Made by a program: the position numbers and the translations under genes
DNA from: CAMLFJ01 sp040902305
Lineage (GTDB): Bacteria; Methylomirabilota; Methylomirabilia; Rokubacteriales; CSP1-6
NCBI GenBank assembly: GCA_040902305.1
Contig: JBBDXN010000152.1
Coordinates: 3,959 to 67,958 of the forward strand
DNA: 64,000 nucleotides
Reading direction: 5' to 3'
Notes under the pieces: model-generated
What the model saw: the letters and a program-made list of their open reading frames with translations, nothing else
What the model was told of the DNA's origin: nothing
The model's database searches: none
Shown here: one piece after another, positions 14,974 through 23,425 of the stretch
How the letters are laid out: each line of letters starts with the position of its first letter
Numbering within the stretch: the stretch's first letter is position 1

Positions 14974-15636
14974 TCACGGCTTGCAGACGCGGAAGTCGGC
15001 GTAGTCGCCCTGCGCGCTGCTCTTGGTGTCGTCCGAGTCGGTGAGGACCGCGATTCCGGCGGGCTTGGGCACCTCCGTCCCGCCAAAGTACTTCTGGTAG
15101 TCCCGCCGCACGTCGACCTGCTCCTCGACCCAGCGGCCGCCCGGCGCGCCGCTGCGCAGGACGCGCACCTGGGTACTCCCCGCGCTCGAGGTCAGATGCG
15201 TCCCCGCCGGCACCACCCGGCTCCAGACGTACTTGACGCTCTTCACCGACACCTTCGAGGTCGGGAAGACGGCATAGACGGACAGCGCGCTGTCGTTGGT
15301 GGAGGTTTTCCGCTCGTCGGAGTCCTTCGGGAACTCGAGGGGCCGCCACTTCCAGGCCAGGACCGGATAGGCCTCGAGGTCCCACGCCACCTCGCGGCCG
15401 GCCTGGATCCCGACGCGCCGGGCGACGCCCCGGAGGAACCGGCGCCCGCCTTCCTCGCGAACCGAGAACACCGGCCGCCCCGACTCCTTGCGCGGCTTCC
15501 ACTGCGAAGGGAACTCGCCGAGCCAGCCCTGGGAGAAATCGTCGAGGGCGACACACTCCGCGGCGAACGCGACGCCGGGGCCGGCGCCGAGCGAGAAAAC
15601 CAGGAGCAGGAGCGCGATCAGCGGCCGCGGCGCCAC
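14974..15636 (-). CDS. DUF3047 family secreted protein
   Basis: The protein has about 220 residues from a GTG at 15636. The frame is open further upstream to 15690, but only this start gives a good Sec signal peptide (VAPRPLIALLLLVFSLG...AFA) and a short 19-nt overlap with the VWA gene. The mature part fits DUF3047: LGEFPSQWKPRK, LAWKWRPLEFP, SALSVYAVF, VKYVWSR and DYADFRVC near the end. This is probably a periplasmic beta-sandwich protein. Function is unknown, and no strong Shine-Dalgarno supports the start. Confidence 0.75.
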   Translation of the reverse strand: MAPRPLIALLLLVFSLGAGPGVAFAAECVALDDFSQGWLGEFPSQWKPRKESGRPVFSVREEGGRRFLRGVARRVGIQAGREVAWDLEAYPVLAWKWRPLEFPKDSDERKTSTNDSALSVYAVFPTSKVSVKSVKYVWSRVVPAGTHLTSSAGSTQVRVLRSGAPGGRWVEEQVDVRRDYQKYFGGTEVPKPAGIAVLTDSDDTKSSAQGDYADFRVCKP

Positions 15637-17027
15637 CAGGAATGAACCAGATGGTCGACGACCTGGACGAGCTGCCCCACCGTGCGGCACTCCTTCACGA
15701 TGTCACAGGCCGGCGAGTAGAGCGGCATCACGCTATCCCCGATGCCCCAGCCCCACTGCCCCTCGGGATTCAGCCAGATGACGCCCTTCACCCGCTCCCG
15801 GATCTGCCGGATGGCCCAGGCCTGCGGGTCGTTGTAGTTGTTGCGCGCATCACCCAGGATCAGCACGGTGGTCTTGCGGTCGAGCGACTCGAGCTCGGTC
15901 CGCACGAAGCGGCTGAACGCGTACCCGAAGTCGGAGCGGCAGTGATAGTCCACCGAGGAGGACTTGAGCGCCCAGTCGATCGCGGTGTCCACCGGGTAGA
16001 TATTGAAGGCCTGGGTGACCTCCGCGATCTCGGACACGAAGACGTAGGAGCGCACGCGGGAGAAGCACTCCTGCAGGCTCCACACCAGCTGCAGCATGAA
16101 GCGGGACGCGTTGCGCACCGAGTCCGACACGTCGCAGAGGGTGATCAGCTTGGGCTTCTCGCGGTGGCGCCGGCGGAAGCGCACCTCCATCGGCACGCCG
16201 CCGTACTGGAGACTCTGTCTGATGGTCCGCCGCGAGTCGAGCCGCCCCTTCTCCTCCTGGCGCTGGCGGAGGGCGAGCGCGTCCTTGATCTTGCGGGCCA
16301 ATCGCGCCACCACCGCCTTCATCTGGGCGACCTCGTCGGCGGAGAGCGCGAAGAGCGGCTTGTCGGTCAGCACCTCACGGCTGAGCTTCTCGCCCTGGCG
16401 GAACGCCCGGCGCTCGAGCTCGCGCTCGACGTGCTGGCGGATCATGCGGCGGAAGGCCTCGAGGCGGAGGTCGAGATAGTTCCGGATGCGCGCGAGCATC
16501 CCCGGGTCGAGTCCCTTGGCCTCCAGGAGCTGCATGATGCGGCTCAGGTCGCGCTCGATCGCCTCCCAGTCGAACTTGTCGTAGATCCGCCGGGAGAAGT
16601 AGCCGACCTGCAGAAAGTACATCAGCCGCTCGAGGCCGGTGCCCTGCCCCTCCTGGCGGATGGCCATCTCCATGTCGCTGCCTTCGCCCTGCAGGAGGAG
16701 CTCGGTGAGCTCGTCCATCTCCATTCCCGATTCGGAGGTCAGGCGATCGAGCATCTCCTGGATCTTCGGATCCTCGGGACCGAGGGCCTTCTTGAGGCCT
16801 TCCCCGAGCGCCTGGAGGTCGAGAAAGTAGAGGTCGAAGATGCGGTTGAAGGTGACGAGATCGCGCGATTCCTTGACGAGCGTCGTGGCGAGCGCGCTCT
16901 TGAACGTCTCGCGGTCCTCGAGGCCGATCTCGGTGGAGGCGGCGAGCGCGTCCAGCGCCTCGCTGGGCGAGATGCGCATCTCGGCCCGCCTGAGGTCTCC
17001 GATGAATTCCAGGATCCGTTGGTCCAT
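15618..17027 (-). CDS. VWA domain-containing CoxE-like protein
   Basis: The protein has 469 residues. The N-terminal 270 are helical and highly charged, as in CoxE/VWA-containing partners of MoxR ATPases. The C-terminal von Willebrand A domain carries the MIDAS motif DVSDSVRN (D-x-S-x-S), with later Thr (KTTVLILGDARNNY) and Asp residues for metal binding. It is encoded with a MoxR ATPase (17861-18775) and an unknown protein between them. Such MoxR/VWA pairs act as metal-insertion or remodelling chaperones. The target in this organism is not apparent, since no CO dehydrogenase genes are in the window. Confidence 0.88.
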   Translation of the reverse strand: MDQRILEFIGDLRRAEMRISPSEALDALAASTEIGLEDRETFKSALATTLVKESRDLVTFNRIFDLYFLDLQALGEGLKKALGPEDPKIQEMLDRLTSESGMEMDELTELLLQGEGSDMEMAIRQEGQGTGLERLMYFLQVGYFSRRIYDKFDWEAIERDLSRIMQLLEAKGLDPGMLARIRNYLDLRLEAFRRMIRQHVERELERRAFRQGEKLSREVLTDKPLFALSADEVAQMKAVVARLARKIKDALALRQRQEEKGRLDSRRTIRQSLQYGGVPMEVRFRRRHREKPKLITLCDVSDSVRNASRFMLQLVWSLQECFSRVRSYVFVSEIAEVTQAFNIYPVDTAIDWALKSSSVDYHCRSDFGYAFSRFVRTELESLDRKTTVLILGDARNNYNDPQAWAIRQIRERVKGVIWLNPEGQWGWGIGDSVMPLYSPACDIVKECRTVGQLVQVVDHLVHSWWRRGR

Positions 17028-17293
17028 TTATCTAGCTTGAATGTAGATGCAGTCGGTTTGGCGGTTTGGCCTCTTCGCGCAAGCGCTCATCGGGGCCTCC
17101 GCGCGACCGGGAAGCCATCCGCACCCCCGGTGACCAGCTTTTTCGCTTCCGGCACGGCTGCTCGCGCAAGCGCTCATCGGGGCCTCCGCGCAACCGGGAA
17201 GCCATCCGGGCCTCCCGTGACCGGCTTTCTCGCTTCCGGCGCGGCTGTTCGCGTCGGCGCTGCTGCGGGCGACCCGCTTCGGCACCTTGGCGC
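17028..17293. other. Non-coding spacer carrying an 86-bp direct repeat
   Basis: This 266-bp stretch separates the CoxE-like gene from the unknown gene upstream of it. It holds two imperfect copies of an 86-bp sequence and otherwise GC-rich bases. Frames through it are open on the minus strand but translate to repetitive Arg/Ser/Gly text with no family character, so I treat it as non-coding. Confidence 0.55.
17075..17247. repeat. Tandem 86-bp direct repeat (two imperfect copies)
   Basis: Copy 1 is at 17075-17160 and copy 2 at 17162-17247, offset by 87 bp. They share TCGCGCAAGCGCTCATCGGG, GGCCTCCGCGC, ACCGGGAAGCCATCCG and TCGCTTCCGGC, with about ten differences. There are no flanking target duplications or transposase. 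It may be a dispersed intergenic repeat family of this genome. Confidence 0.7.
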
Positions 17294-17854
17294 TCATCTC
17301 GTGAAGTGGACCCAGGAGGACTTGAAGACGTCTTCGCCACCGTCGCGGGTGATCGGGTGGAGGCGTCCGTCCTCGAGGCGGATCAGGCCGTGGAAGGAGC
17401 CCTGCGCGATCAGGTGCGTCATCTTGAGCTTCCATCCCAGTGGGCCCGCCGGCGCGTCCTCGTCGCGCTCGACCGCGCGGGTGACGTCGGACACGTCGCC
17501 GACCAGGTGCAGGACGCGCACCGGGCCCTCGGTGCAGCGGAGACCCAGCACGACCTTGTAGGACGGACCCTGGCGGAACGTCTCCACCGTCATCTCCCCC
17601 GGATGGAGGAGGTGCGGCACCGCCTCCGGCATGGTGACCCGGTAGAAGTCCCGGGGCGACGGGTGGATGTAGTAGAAGTGCCAAAACCCCGCCGCGAAGA
17701 TCCAGAGCTTGGTGTATTCCCCGAGCGCCCCCGAGATGCAGCGCCCGCCCTCGATGAACACGGGACCCGAGGGCCCCAGCTCGGCGAGCCGGATGCGGGG
17801 GCTCGGAAACCAGAGCTCGCGGAATTCGGTGGGGCCGGACCAGCTCCCGCTCAT
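17294..17854 (-). CDS. Conserved protein of unknown function in a MoxR/CoxE cluster
   Basis: The protein has 186 residues. It is soluble and rich in aromatic residues, with GEYTKLWIFAAGFWHFYYIHPSPRDFYRV and an ending VFKSSWVHFTR. There is no signal peptide and no motif I can assign. It starts 6 nt after the MoxR stop on the same strand and is followed by the CoxE-like gene after the repeat spacer, so it probably belongs to that module, as cargo, adaptor or the protein being remodelled. That role is inference. Confidence 0.7.
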   Translation of the reverse strand: MSGSWSGPTEFRELWFPSPRIRLAELGPSGPVFIEGGRCISGALGEYTKLWIFAAGFWHFYYIHPSPRDFYRVTMPEAVPHLLHPGEMTVETFRQGPSYKVVLGLRCTEGPVRVLHLVGDVSDVTRAVERDEDAPAGPLGWKLKMTHLIAQGSFHGLIRLEDGRLHPITRDGGEDVFKSSWVHFTR

Positions 17855-17860
17855 GGGCGA

Positions 17861-18775
17861 CTAGCCCAGGTCGGCCAGCACCTTGTCGAGGGCGCCCTTG
17901 ACCCGCTCGAGGTCCTTCTCGTGCTTGACGAGCAGGGTGAGGGTGGATTCCACCAGATCGCGGTCGAGCTGTTCCGCGTTGAGGATGACCAGCGAGCGCG
18001 CCCAGTCGAGGCTCTCCGAGATCGACGGCGCCTTGCGGAGCTCGAGCCCGCGGATGCGCTGCACCGCGGTGACCACGGTCTGGGCGAGGCGCTCGGAGAC
18101 CTCGGGGACCTTCAGGCGAATGATCGCCAGTTCTTCGTCGGGGGGCGGGAAGTCGATGAACAGGTGCAGGCACCGCCGCTTGAGGCCGTCCGAGAGCTCC
18201 CGCGCGTTGTTGGAGGTGAGCACCACCAGGGGGATCTGGGTGGCCCGGATCGTCCCCAGCTCCGGCACCGAGACCTGGAAGTCGGACAAGACCTCCAGCA
18301 AGAACGCTTCGAACTCCGGCTCCGCCTTGTCGATCTCGTCCACCAGCAGCACCACCGGATCCGGGGACTCGATGGCCTGCAGCAGCGGGCGCGGCGCCAG
18401 GAAGCGGTGGGAGAAGAAGGCGTCGTCCTGGCCGGAGATGCGCGCGACCGCGTCGGGCAGGGACGGGGCGTCCGCGATCAGCTCGCCGATACGCTCCCGC
18501 AGGAGCTGCGTGTAGAGGAGCTGCTTGGCGTACTTCCACTCGTAGAGCGCCTTGCCCTCGTCGAGGCCTTCGTAGCACTGCAAGCGAATGAGATGCCGCC
18601 CGGTCACCTCGGCGAGCGTCTTGGCCAGCTCGGTCTTGCCCACGCCGGCCGGTCCCTCGATGAGCACCGGCCGTCCCATGCGCTCGGCGAGGAAGACGAC
18701 GGTGCAGATCCGGCGGTTGGCGATGTAGCGAGCGTTCTTGAACTGCTGCTGGACGTCCTCGACGGACTGAAACAT
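17861..18775 (-). CDS. MoxR family AAA+ ATPase
   Basis: The protein has 304 residues. Walker A is GPAGVGKTE (about residues 41-49), Walker B is VVLLVDEIDKAE (about 143-154), sensor 1 is VVLTSNNARE, and a LKRRCLH arginine-finger region follows. The helix preceding Walker A and the insert DEGKALYEWKYAKQLL are typical of the CoxD/APE2220 branch of MoxR. It works with VWA proteins, and a CoxE-like VWA gene lies downstream on the same strand. It is divergent from the M48 protease gene, with a short shared upstream region. Confidence 0.92.
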   Translation of the reverse strand: MFQSVEDVQQQFKNARYIANRRICTVVFLAERMGRPVLIEGPAGVGKTELAKTLAEVTGRHLIRLQCYEGLDEGKALYEWKYAKQLLYTQLLRERIGELIADAPSLPDAVARISGQDDAFFSHRFLAPRPLLQAIESPDPVVLLVDEIDKAEPEFEAFLLEVLSDFQVSVPELGTIRATQIPLVVLTSNNARELSDGLKRRCLHLFIDFPPPDEELAIIRLKVPEVSERLAQTVVTAVQRIRGLELRKAPSISESLDWARSLVILNAEQLDRDLVESTLTLLVKHEKDLERVKGALDKVLADLG

Positions 18776-18859
18776 GGCGGCTCCCTGAGTGTGAATTGGC
18801 GGCCAGTGTAGCACGAGACGGCGGTTGGCGGCCCTCCCCGACGGTGGGACACTCGGGTC

Positions 18860-19987
18860 ATGGCCTCGACACCGGCGCGGGAAGACGGCGCCCGCGCGCG
18901 CGTCTACCACCGGCGGCAGCTCTTCCTCTCCCTGCTCGGCCTGGCCCTCGCGGTCGCCTACCTGTCCTGCCTCATCGAGCTGCGCGCGGCGGCGCGGATC
19001 GGCGACTACCTCGCGCGGTGGACGCCCGCGTGGTGGCTCGAGCTCGGCATCGTGCTGCTCGTCCTCGCGGGCGGGTATCGGGTCCTCACGCTGCCGCTGG
19101 CCTGGCTCGGCGGCTACTGGCTCCCGCGCCGCTTCGGGCTGCTGCACCAGCCGTTCCGCCGCTGGCTCTGGGACGCCGCGAAGGCGGCCCTGCTCGGCGC
19201 GATCCTCGGGCTGCTGGCCGTGGAGATCGTCTACGGATTGCTCCGGCTCACCCCCTGGTGGTGGCTCTGGGGCGCGGCGGTGTTCCTCGCGGGCTACGCG
19301 CTCCTGGCCCTGGTCGCGCCCATCTGGCTCGTGCCGCTCTTCTATCGCCTCACCCCGCTGCCCGACGGCGAGCTCCTGACCCGGCTGGTGGCCCTCGCCG
19401 CGCGCGTCGGCGTGCCGGTCACCGGAGTATTCGTGGTGGACCAGTCGCGCAAGAGCCGTACCGCCAACGCGGCGGTGACGGGGCTGGGCCGCACTCGGCG
19501 CATCCTGCTCTTCGACACGCTGCTGGACGAGTTCACCCCGGACGAGATCGAGGCGGTGCTGGCCCACGAACTGGCCCATCAGATCCACGGCGACATCCGC
19601 CGCGGGCTGCTGGTGCAGGGGGCCCTGACCCTCGTCACCTTCTGGATCGCCGACGGCGCTCTCCGGCTCGGCGCCCGATGGCTGGGCCTCGACGGCCCCG
19701 CGGACATCGCGGGGCTGCCGCTGTTCGGCCTCATCCTGGTGGCGGTGAGCCTGGCCGCGCTGCCCCTCGCCAACGGCTGGTCGCGGCATGTCGAGCGGCG
19801 GGCCGACCGTTTCGCGCTCGAGACCATCGCGGATCCTCGGGCCTTCATCGCCTCCATGGAGCGCCTCGCCACGCTCAACCTGGCCGAGCGCGATCCCCAT
19901 CGGCTCGAAGAATTCTTCCTCTACTCGCATCCCTCGATCGGCCGCCGGATCGCCCTCGCCCGGCAGTTTCTCCATGGTCTGACCTGA
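18860..19987 (+). CDS. M48 family (Ste24-type) membrane metalloprotease
   Basis: The protein has 375 residues with six or so hydrophobic segments, four before the catalytic domain. The zinc site is HELAHQIHGD (HExxH) near residue 238, and the third ligand probably lies in ERRADRFALE near 313-322. The N-terminal region (GYWLPRRFGLLHQPFRRWLWD) is the conserved Ste24/CAAX prenyl protease 1 segment. In bacteria these enzymes act in membrane protein quality control, since prenylated substrates are absent. The ATG at 18860 is chosen; the Shine-Dalgarno is weak. Confidence 0.9.
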   Translation: MASTPAREDGARARVYHRRQLFLSLLGLALAVAYLSCLIELRAAARIGDYLARWTPAWWLELGIVLLVLAGGYRVLTLPLAWLGGYWLPRRFGLLHQPFRRWLWDAAKAALLGAILGLLAVEIVYGLLRLTPWWWLWGAAVFLAGYALLALVAPIWLVPLFYRLTPLPDGELLTRLVALAARVGVPVTGVFVVDQSRKSRTANAAVTGLGRTRRILLFDTLLDEFTPDEIEAVLAHELAHQIHGDIRRGLLVQGALTLVTFWIADGALRLGARWLGLDGPADIAGLPLFGLILVAVSLAALPLANGWSRHVERRADRFALETIADPRAFIASMERLATLNLAERDPHRLEEFFLYSHPSIGRRIALARQFLHGLT

Positions 19988-19996
19988 CAGTGTGTC

Positions 19997-20017
19997 GGGG
20001 CAGCATCGCTCCCCTTT
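19997..20017 (+). terminator. Probable terminator after the M48 gene
   Basis: GGGG-c-AGC-atc-GCT-CCCC forms a seven-pair stem with one bulged C, followed by TTT, 10 nt after the M48 stop codon. Confidence 0.4.
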
Positions 20018-20130
20018 CCGGGGCCCGTTCAGAAACAATGTAAATAGCTGGAATACATGGTATTATTCAGGTACACCCTGTGGCACTTCGCTTGCTTGGT
20101 ACGCGGAGGGCGCATCAAGGCGTACGAGCA

Positions 20131-21456
20131 ATGAGGAGCCGGGACGAACTGACAATGACCCGAGTCAACAGTCGCGGAGCAGGCGGCGCCTCGTCGCTGA
20201 TCCGTCATCTGCAGATTCTTCGCACGGTGACCGAGGCGGTGAGCCGTTCGCTCGATCTCACTGAAGTCATCCAGAAGTCGCTGAGTGCCCTGACTCACGT
20301 CACCGGCCACGAGATCGCGAGCCTGCATCTCGTCTCCTCCGACGGCAAGATGCTGCTGCTGCGCGGGGAGCGCGGCCTGTCCGATCGCCTGCGCGCGGTC
20401 AACGAGGTGCTGCCGATCGGTCAGGGCTTGATCGGGAGGGTGGCCGCCTCGGGCCGAGTGCGCCGCGTGGACGAGGCCGGGCGCGCGCCCGATCTGCTGC
20501 CCGCCGCGCGGGCCGCGGTGTCTGCGGATGGCATCCGCGGCTTCCTGTGCGTGCCCATCCGGGCGCGTCACCGCATCCTGGGTACGCTCTCGCTCGGGCG
20601 GCAGACCGAGGAACGCTTCTCGAGCGAGGAGATCGCCCTGCTCGAGTCCAGCGCCGACCAGATCGGGCTGGCGCTGGACAACGCCCGCCTGTACACGGAG
20701 ACGCGCCTGCAGCTAGAGGAGCTCCGGCTCTCGCACACCGACGTGGTGCGGGCGGAGCGGCTGGCCGCGGTCGGGGAGCTGGCCGGCGGCGTCGCCCACG
20801 AGATCAACAATCCGCTCATGATCATCCTGGGCCAGGTGCACCTGCTGCTGCAGTCGCAGGACCACGACGCGGTCCTCACCGGCCTGAAGGTGATCGACGG
20901 GGCCACCAAGCGCGCCGCCAATATCGTGCGCGAGCTGGTGCTCTTCGCGGAGCGCTCGCCGCTCCGGCGCGCGCGATGCAAGGTCAGCGACCAGATCTAC
21001 AAGGTGCTCTCCTTGCACCAGTCGCGGCTCGAGGGCGCCCACATCACGGTGCGGACCGAGTTCGAGGAAGTGCCCGAGATCTGGGCCGACAGCAACCAGC
21101 TCCAGGAGGCGCTCTTCCACCTGGTGCAGAACGCCGAGCAGGCGATGTCCGCCTCGCGCGGCGCCGGCACCCTTGCCATCCGGGTGCGGCCCGCGGGCGA
21201 CGGCGTGCGGATCGAGGTCGCCGACGACGGGCCGGGGGTGGCGCCAGACGATCTCGCCCGCGTCTTCAACCCGTTCTTCACCACCAAGGCGCCCGGTGAA
21301 GGCCGCGGCCTGGGCCTGTCGGTCGCCCACAGCGTGGTGGCCGAGCACGAGGGGCGCCTCTGGGCCGAGAACCGTCCCGGCGGCGGCGCGATGTTCGTGA
21401 TCGAGCTGCCGGGCGGCGTGCCGGCCGCCGACCCCGCCCTCACCGCGTCCGGCTGA
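20131..21456 (+). CDS. GAF domain sensor histidine kinase
   Basis: About 441 residues, soluble. A GAF domain spans about 20-190 (LTEVIQKSLSALTHVTGHEIASL... GFLCVPIRARHRILGTLSL). The HisKA box VAHEINNPLMIIL is near 225, and an ATPase domain has an N box (FHLVQNAEQAM), G1 (VADDGPGV) and G2 (GEGRGLGLSVAHS). So unlike the sensor at 9 kb it is complete. The start is uncertain: GTG at 20080 and ATG at 20131 or 20155 are all in frame, and none has a strong Shine-Dalgarno. The region before it is unusually AT-rich for this genome, probably promoter. No response regulator is adjacent. Confidence 0.88.
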   Translation: MRSRDELTMTRVNSRGAGGASSLIRHLQILRTVTEAVSRSLDLTEVIQKSLSALTHVTGHEIASLHLVSSDGKMLLLRGERGLSDRLRAVNEVLPIGQGLIGRVAASGRVRRVDEAGRAPDLLPAARAAVSADGIRGFLCVPIRARHRILGTLSLGRQTEERFSSEEIALLESSADQIGLALDNARLYTETRLQLEELRLSHTDVVRAERLAAVGELAGGVAHEINNPLMIILGQVHLLLQSQDHDAVLTGLKVIDGATKRAANIVRELVLFAERSPLRRARCKVSDQIYKVLSLHQSRLEGAHITVRTEFEEVPEIWADSNQLQEALFHLVQNAEQAMSASRGAGTLAIRVRPAGDGVRIEVADDGPGVAPDDLARVFNPFFTTKAPGEGRGLGLSVAHSVVAEHEGRLWAENRPGGGAMFVIELPGGVPAADPALTASG

Positions 21457-21509
21457 GTCGCCCCGCTCTCGTCGCCCGCCGCCGCGGGCCCGTGATACTC
21501 TCTTCCCCC

Positions 21510-21701
21510 GTGCGCTCCGCCGTCCTCGGTCGAACCGTCCTCGCCCTCGCCGTTGCCCTCACGCTGACGGCCTGCGCCCCCGCGAGCTCCCCGCGCGGCT
21601 CGTCGTCGCCGACCGTGCGCTGCGTGGACGAGCCGGGCCGCGGCGGTTCACTCGACGCCAGCCGGCCGCTCTTCTTCCTCTTCTGCGCGCAGTCCCCCTG
21701 A
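21510..21701 (+). CDS. Small lipoprotein
   Basis: The protein has 63 residues from a GTG at 21510. The Sec/lipobox signal (VLALAVALTLTACAP) predicts cleavage before Cys. The mature part is short, with a CVDEP and a terminal FLFCAQSP, so two more Cys are available. A -10-like TACTCT lies 8 nt before the GTG, compatible with a leaderless transcript. No family is recognised. Small size lowers confidence. Confidence 0.5.
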   Translation: MRSAVLGRTVLALAVALTLTACAPASSPRGSSSPTVRCVDEPGRGGSLDASRPLFFLFCAQSP

Positions 21702-21732
21702 CCGCGGCCGCCCGGGCGCGGCGCCCGGCTCG

Positions 21733-21936
21733 CTACCGCCGGCGTGGCCAGTAGCGGGCCATCCCCAGGCGCAGGGCGAGGATCCACGCGAGCGCGCCCA
21801 TGATCAGCCAGAAGAGCGCGGCGACCAGCTCTCCGGTGAGCCGCATGCGCTCGAAATGCGGCCACGTCCACCAGACACCGAAGAGCAGCGCCCCCAGCCA
21901 GACCACCATCATCACCGCCCACACGTAGGCAAGCAT
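21733..21936 (-). CDS. Small two-helix membrane protein
   Basis: The protein has 67 residues. It starts MLAYVWAVMMVVWLGALLFGVWW, and a second hydrophobic segment (LVAALFWLIMGALAWILALRLG) is separated by a charged loop, WPHFERMRLTGE. The start is ATG at 21936 with GGGAG upstream. It sits directly downstream of the 38-residue membrane protein on the same strand. The pair resembles small accessory subunits of transporters, but no large subunit is next to them. Function unknown. Confidence 0.55.
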   Translation of the reverse strand: MLAYVWAVMMVVWLGALLFGVWWTWPHFERMRLTGELVAALFWLIMGALAWILALRLGMARYWPRRR

Positions 21937-21986
21937 GAGTGAGTCTCCCGGGCGGCGCGGATCGCGGCCGCCCGGGAGGAAGGGGC

Positions 21987-22103
21987 CTATCCGCCGAAGC
22001 GCTTGGCGATCTCGCCCGGCAGCACCGTGACCGCCCAGATGCCGACGCCGCCGAAGCCGGTGACGACGGTGATCCAGAGCAGCCACGTGTTGAGCTTGCT
22101 CAC
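21987..22103 (-). CDS. 38-residue single-helix membrane protein
   Basis: The start is GTG at 22103 with GGAGGG 8 nt upstream. The peptide MSKLNTWLLWITVVTGFGG... has one hydrophobic helix and ends with the amphipathic GEIAKRFGG. The strong ribosome-binding site and the membrane protein 50 nt downstream support a real gene. It may be a small subunit of a transporter or respiratory complex. It is too short for family assignment by eye. Confidence 0.5.
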   Translation of the reverse strand: MSKLNTWLLWITVVTGFGGVGIWAVTVLPGEIAKRFGG

Positions 22104-22188
22104 CTTGAATCCCTCCGGCAGACGCCGGTTGTTCAGCAACAGGATCTGCCAGGCGCCGATCGACCGGTAGATCAGCGCGGAGTGCGTC

Positions 22189-22217
22189 TTGTCAAGGCGG
22201 CGCCGCGACGGTATGCT
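22189..22217 (+). promoter_or_regulatory. Promoter of the M20 gene pair
   Basis: TTGTCA (22189-22194), a 17-nt spacer and TATGCT (22212-22217); a GGAGG lies before the ATG at 22251. Confidence 0.5.
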
Positions 22218-22250
22218 CGCGGCGGTTCCGATTCCACCGTGGAGGCTCCC

Positions 22251-23420
22251 ATGACCGCTATCAAGGATTCCATCGCGCAGGCCGTCGACCGCCTGGGCGA
22301 CGAGCTCGAAGCCCTCTCCCGCCAGATCCACGATCATCCGGAGCTGGCCTACCAGGAGGTGAAGGCCTGCGGCTGGCTCAGCGACTTCCTGGCCAAGCAG
22401 GGCTACAAGGTCGAGCAGGGAGTGGGCGGGGTGGACACCGCGTTCCGCGCCACCATCGAGACCGGCGAGGGCCCCACCATCGCGATCCTGTGCGAGTACG
22501 ACGCGCTCCCCGGCATCGGCCACGCGTGCGGGCACAACGTGATCGCCACGTCGGGCGCGGGGGCGGGCGCCGCGCTCGCCGCGGTGCGAGCCCAGCTCCC
22601 CAAGGGACGCATCCAGGTGATCGGCACCCCCGCCGAGGAGGGCGGGGGCGGCAAGGTGAAGCTGATCAAGGCCGGCGTGTTCCGCGAGGTGGACTGCGCG
22701 ATGATGATCCACGGCTTCGACCGCACGCTCCTGCACCAGGATCTTCTCGGCATCGTGCGCGGCACCTTCGAGTTCACCGGCAAGGCCTCGCACGCCTCGG
22801 CGGATCCGTGGGAGGGCGTGAACGCCCTCGACGCGGTCATCCAGATGTTCAACGCGGTCAGCATGCTGCGGCAGCAGGTGCGGCCGGACTGCCGCATCCA
22901 CGGCATCATCACCAACGGCGGCGCGGCGGCCAACATCATCCCGGAGCATGCCTCCGCGGTGTTCTACGTGCGGGCGCCCCGGATCGAGACGATGTGGGAT
23001 CTCTTCAAGCGTGTCACCGCCACCGCCGAGGGCGCGGCCCGGGCCACCGGCTGCACCCTCAAGGTCACCCAGCACGACAGCGTCTACGAGCCGATGAAGT
23101 CGAGCCGGGTGATGCTCGATCTCTTCGCGGCCAACATGAAGACGGCGGGCCTCACCGAGGGCGCGCCGATCCCCGACCGCCTGGGCTCCTCCGACGTCGG
23201 CAACGTGAGCCAGGTGATCCCGGCGATCCAACCGATGGTGGCGATCGCGCCCACCGGGATGGCGATCCACACCCGCGAGTTCGCGGAGGCCGCGGTGCAG
23301 CCGCTGGCCCGCGCGGGCATGGTCGCGGCGGCCAAGACGATGGCGCTCACCACCTTCGATCTGCTCGCCGAGCCCGCCCGCGTCAAGGCCGCGAAGGACG
23401 AGTTCGCCAGGAGCAAGTAG
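22251..23420 (+). CDS. M20 family amidohydrolase/peptidase (first of a tandem pair)
   Basis: The protein has 389 residues and is cytoplasmic. Metal-site motifs of M20 amidohydrolases are present: CEYDALPGIGHACGHN, GTPAEEGGGGK and a dimerisation domain with GKASHASADPWEG. It resembles AbgB/p-aminobenzoyl-glutamate and N-acyl amino acid hydrolases. The start is ATG with GGAGG upstream. The second copy begins 5 nt after its stop. The two share long identical stretches and arose by duplication. The substrate is unknown. Confidence 0.9.
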   Translation: MTAIKDSIAQAVDRLGDELEALSRQIHDHPELAYQEVKACGWLSDFLAKQGYKVEQGVGGVDTAFRATIETGEGPTIAILCEYDALPGIGHACGHNVIATSGAGAGAALAAVRAQLPKGRIQVIGTPAEEGGGGKVKLIKAGVFREVDCAMMIHGFDRTLLHQDLLGIVRGTFEFTGKASHASADPWEGVNALDAVIQMFNAVSMLRQQVRPDCRIHGIITNGGAAANIIPEHASAVFYVRAPRIETMWDLFKRVTATAEGAARATGCTLKVTQHDSVYEPMKSSRVMLDLFAANMKTAGLTEGAPIPDRLGSSDVGNVSQVIPAIQPMVAIAPTGMAIHTREFAEAAVQPLARAGMVAAAKTMALTTFDLLAEPARVKAAKDEFARSK

Positions 23421-23425
23421 GCGCC

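Noticed and set aside
17861..20038. 725-residue minus-strand ORF running antisense through the M48 gene into MoxR
   Set aside because: Only the C-terminal 304 residues (MoxR) have family character. The N-terminal extension is an antisense shadow of the M48 gene with Arg/Gly/Glu-rich text.
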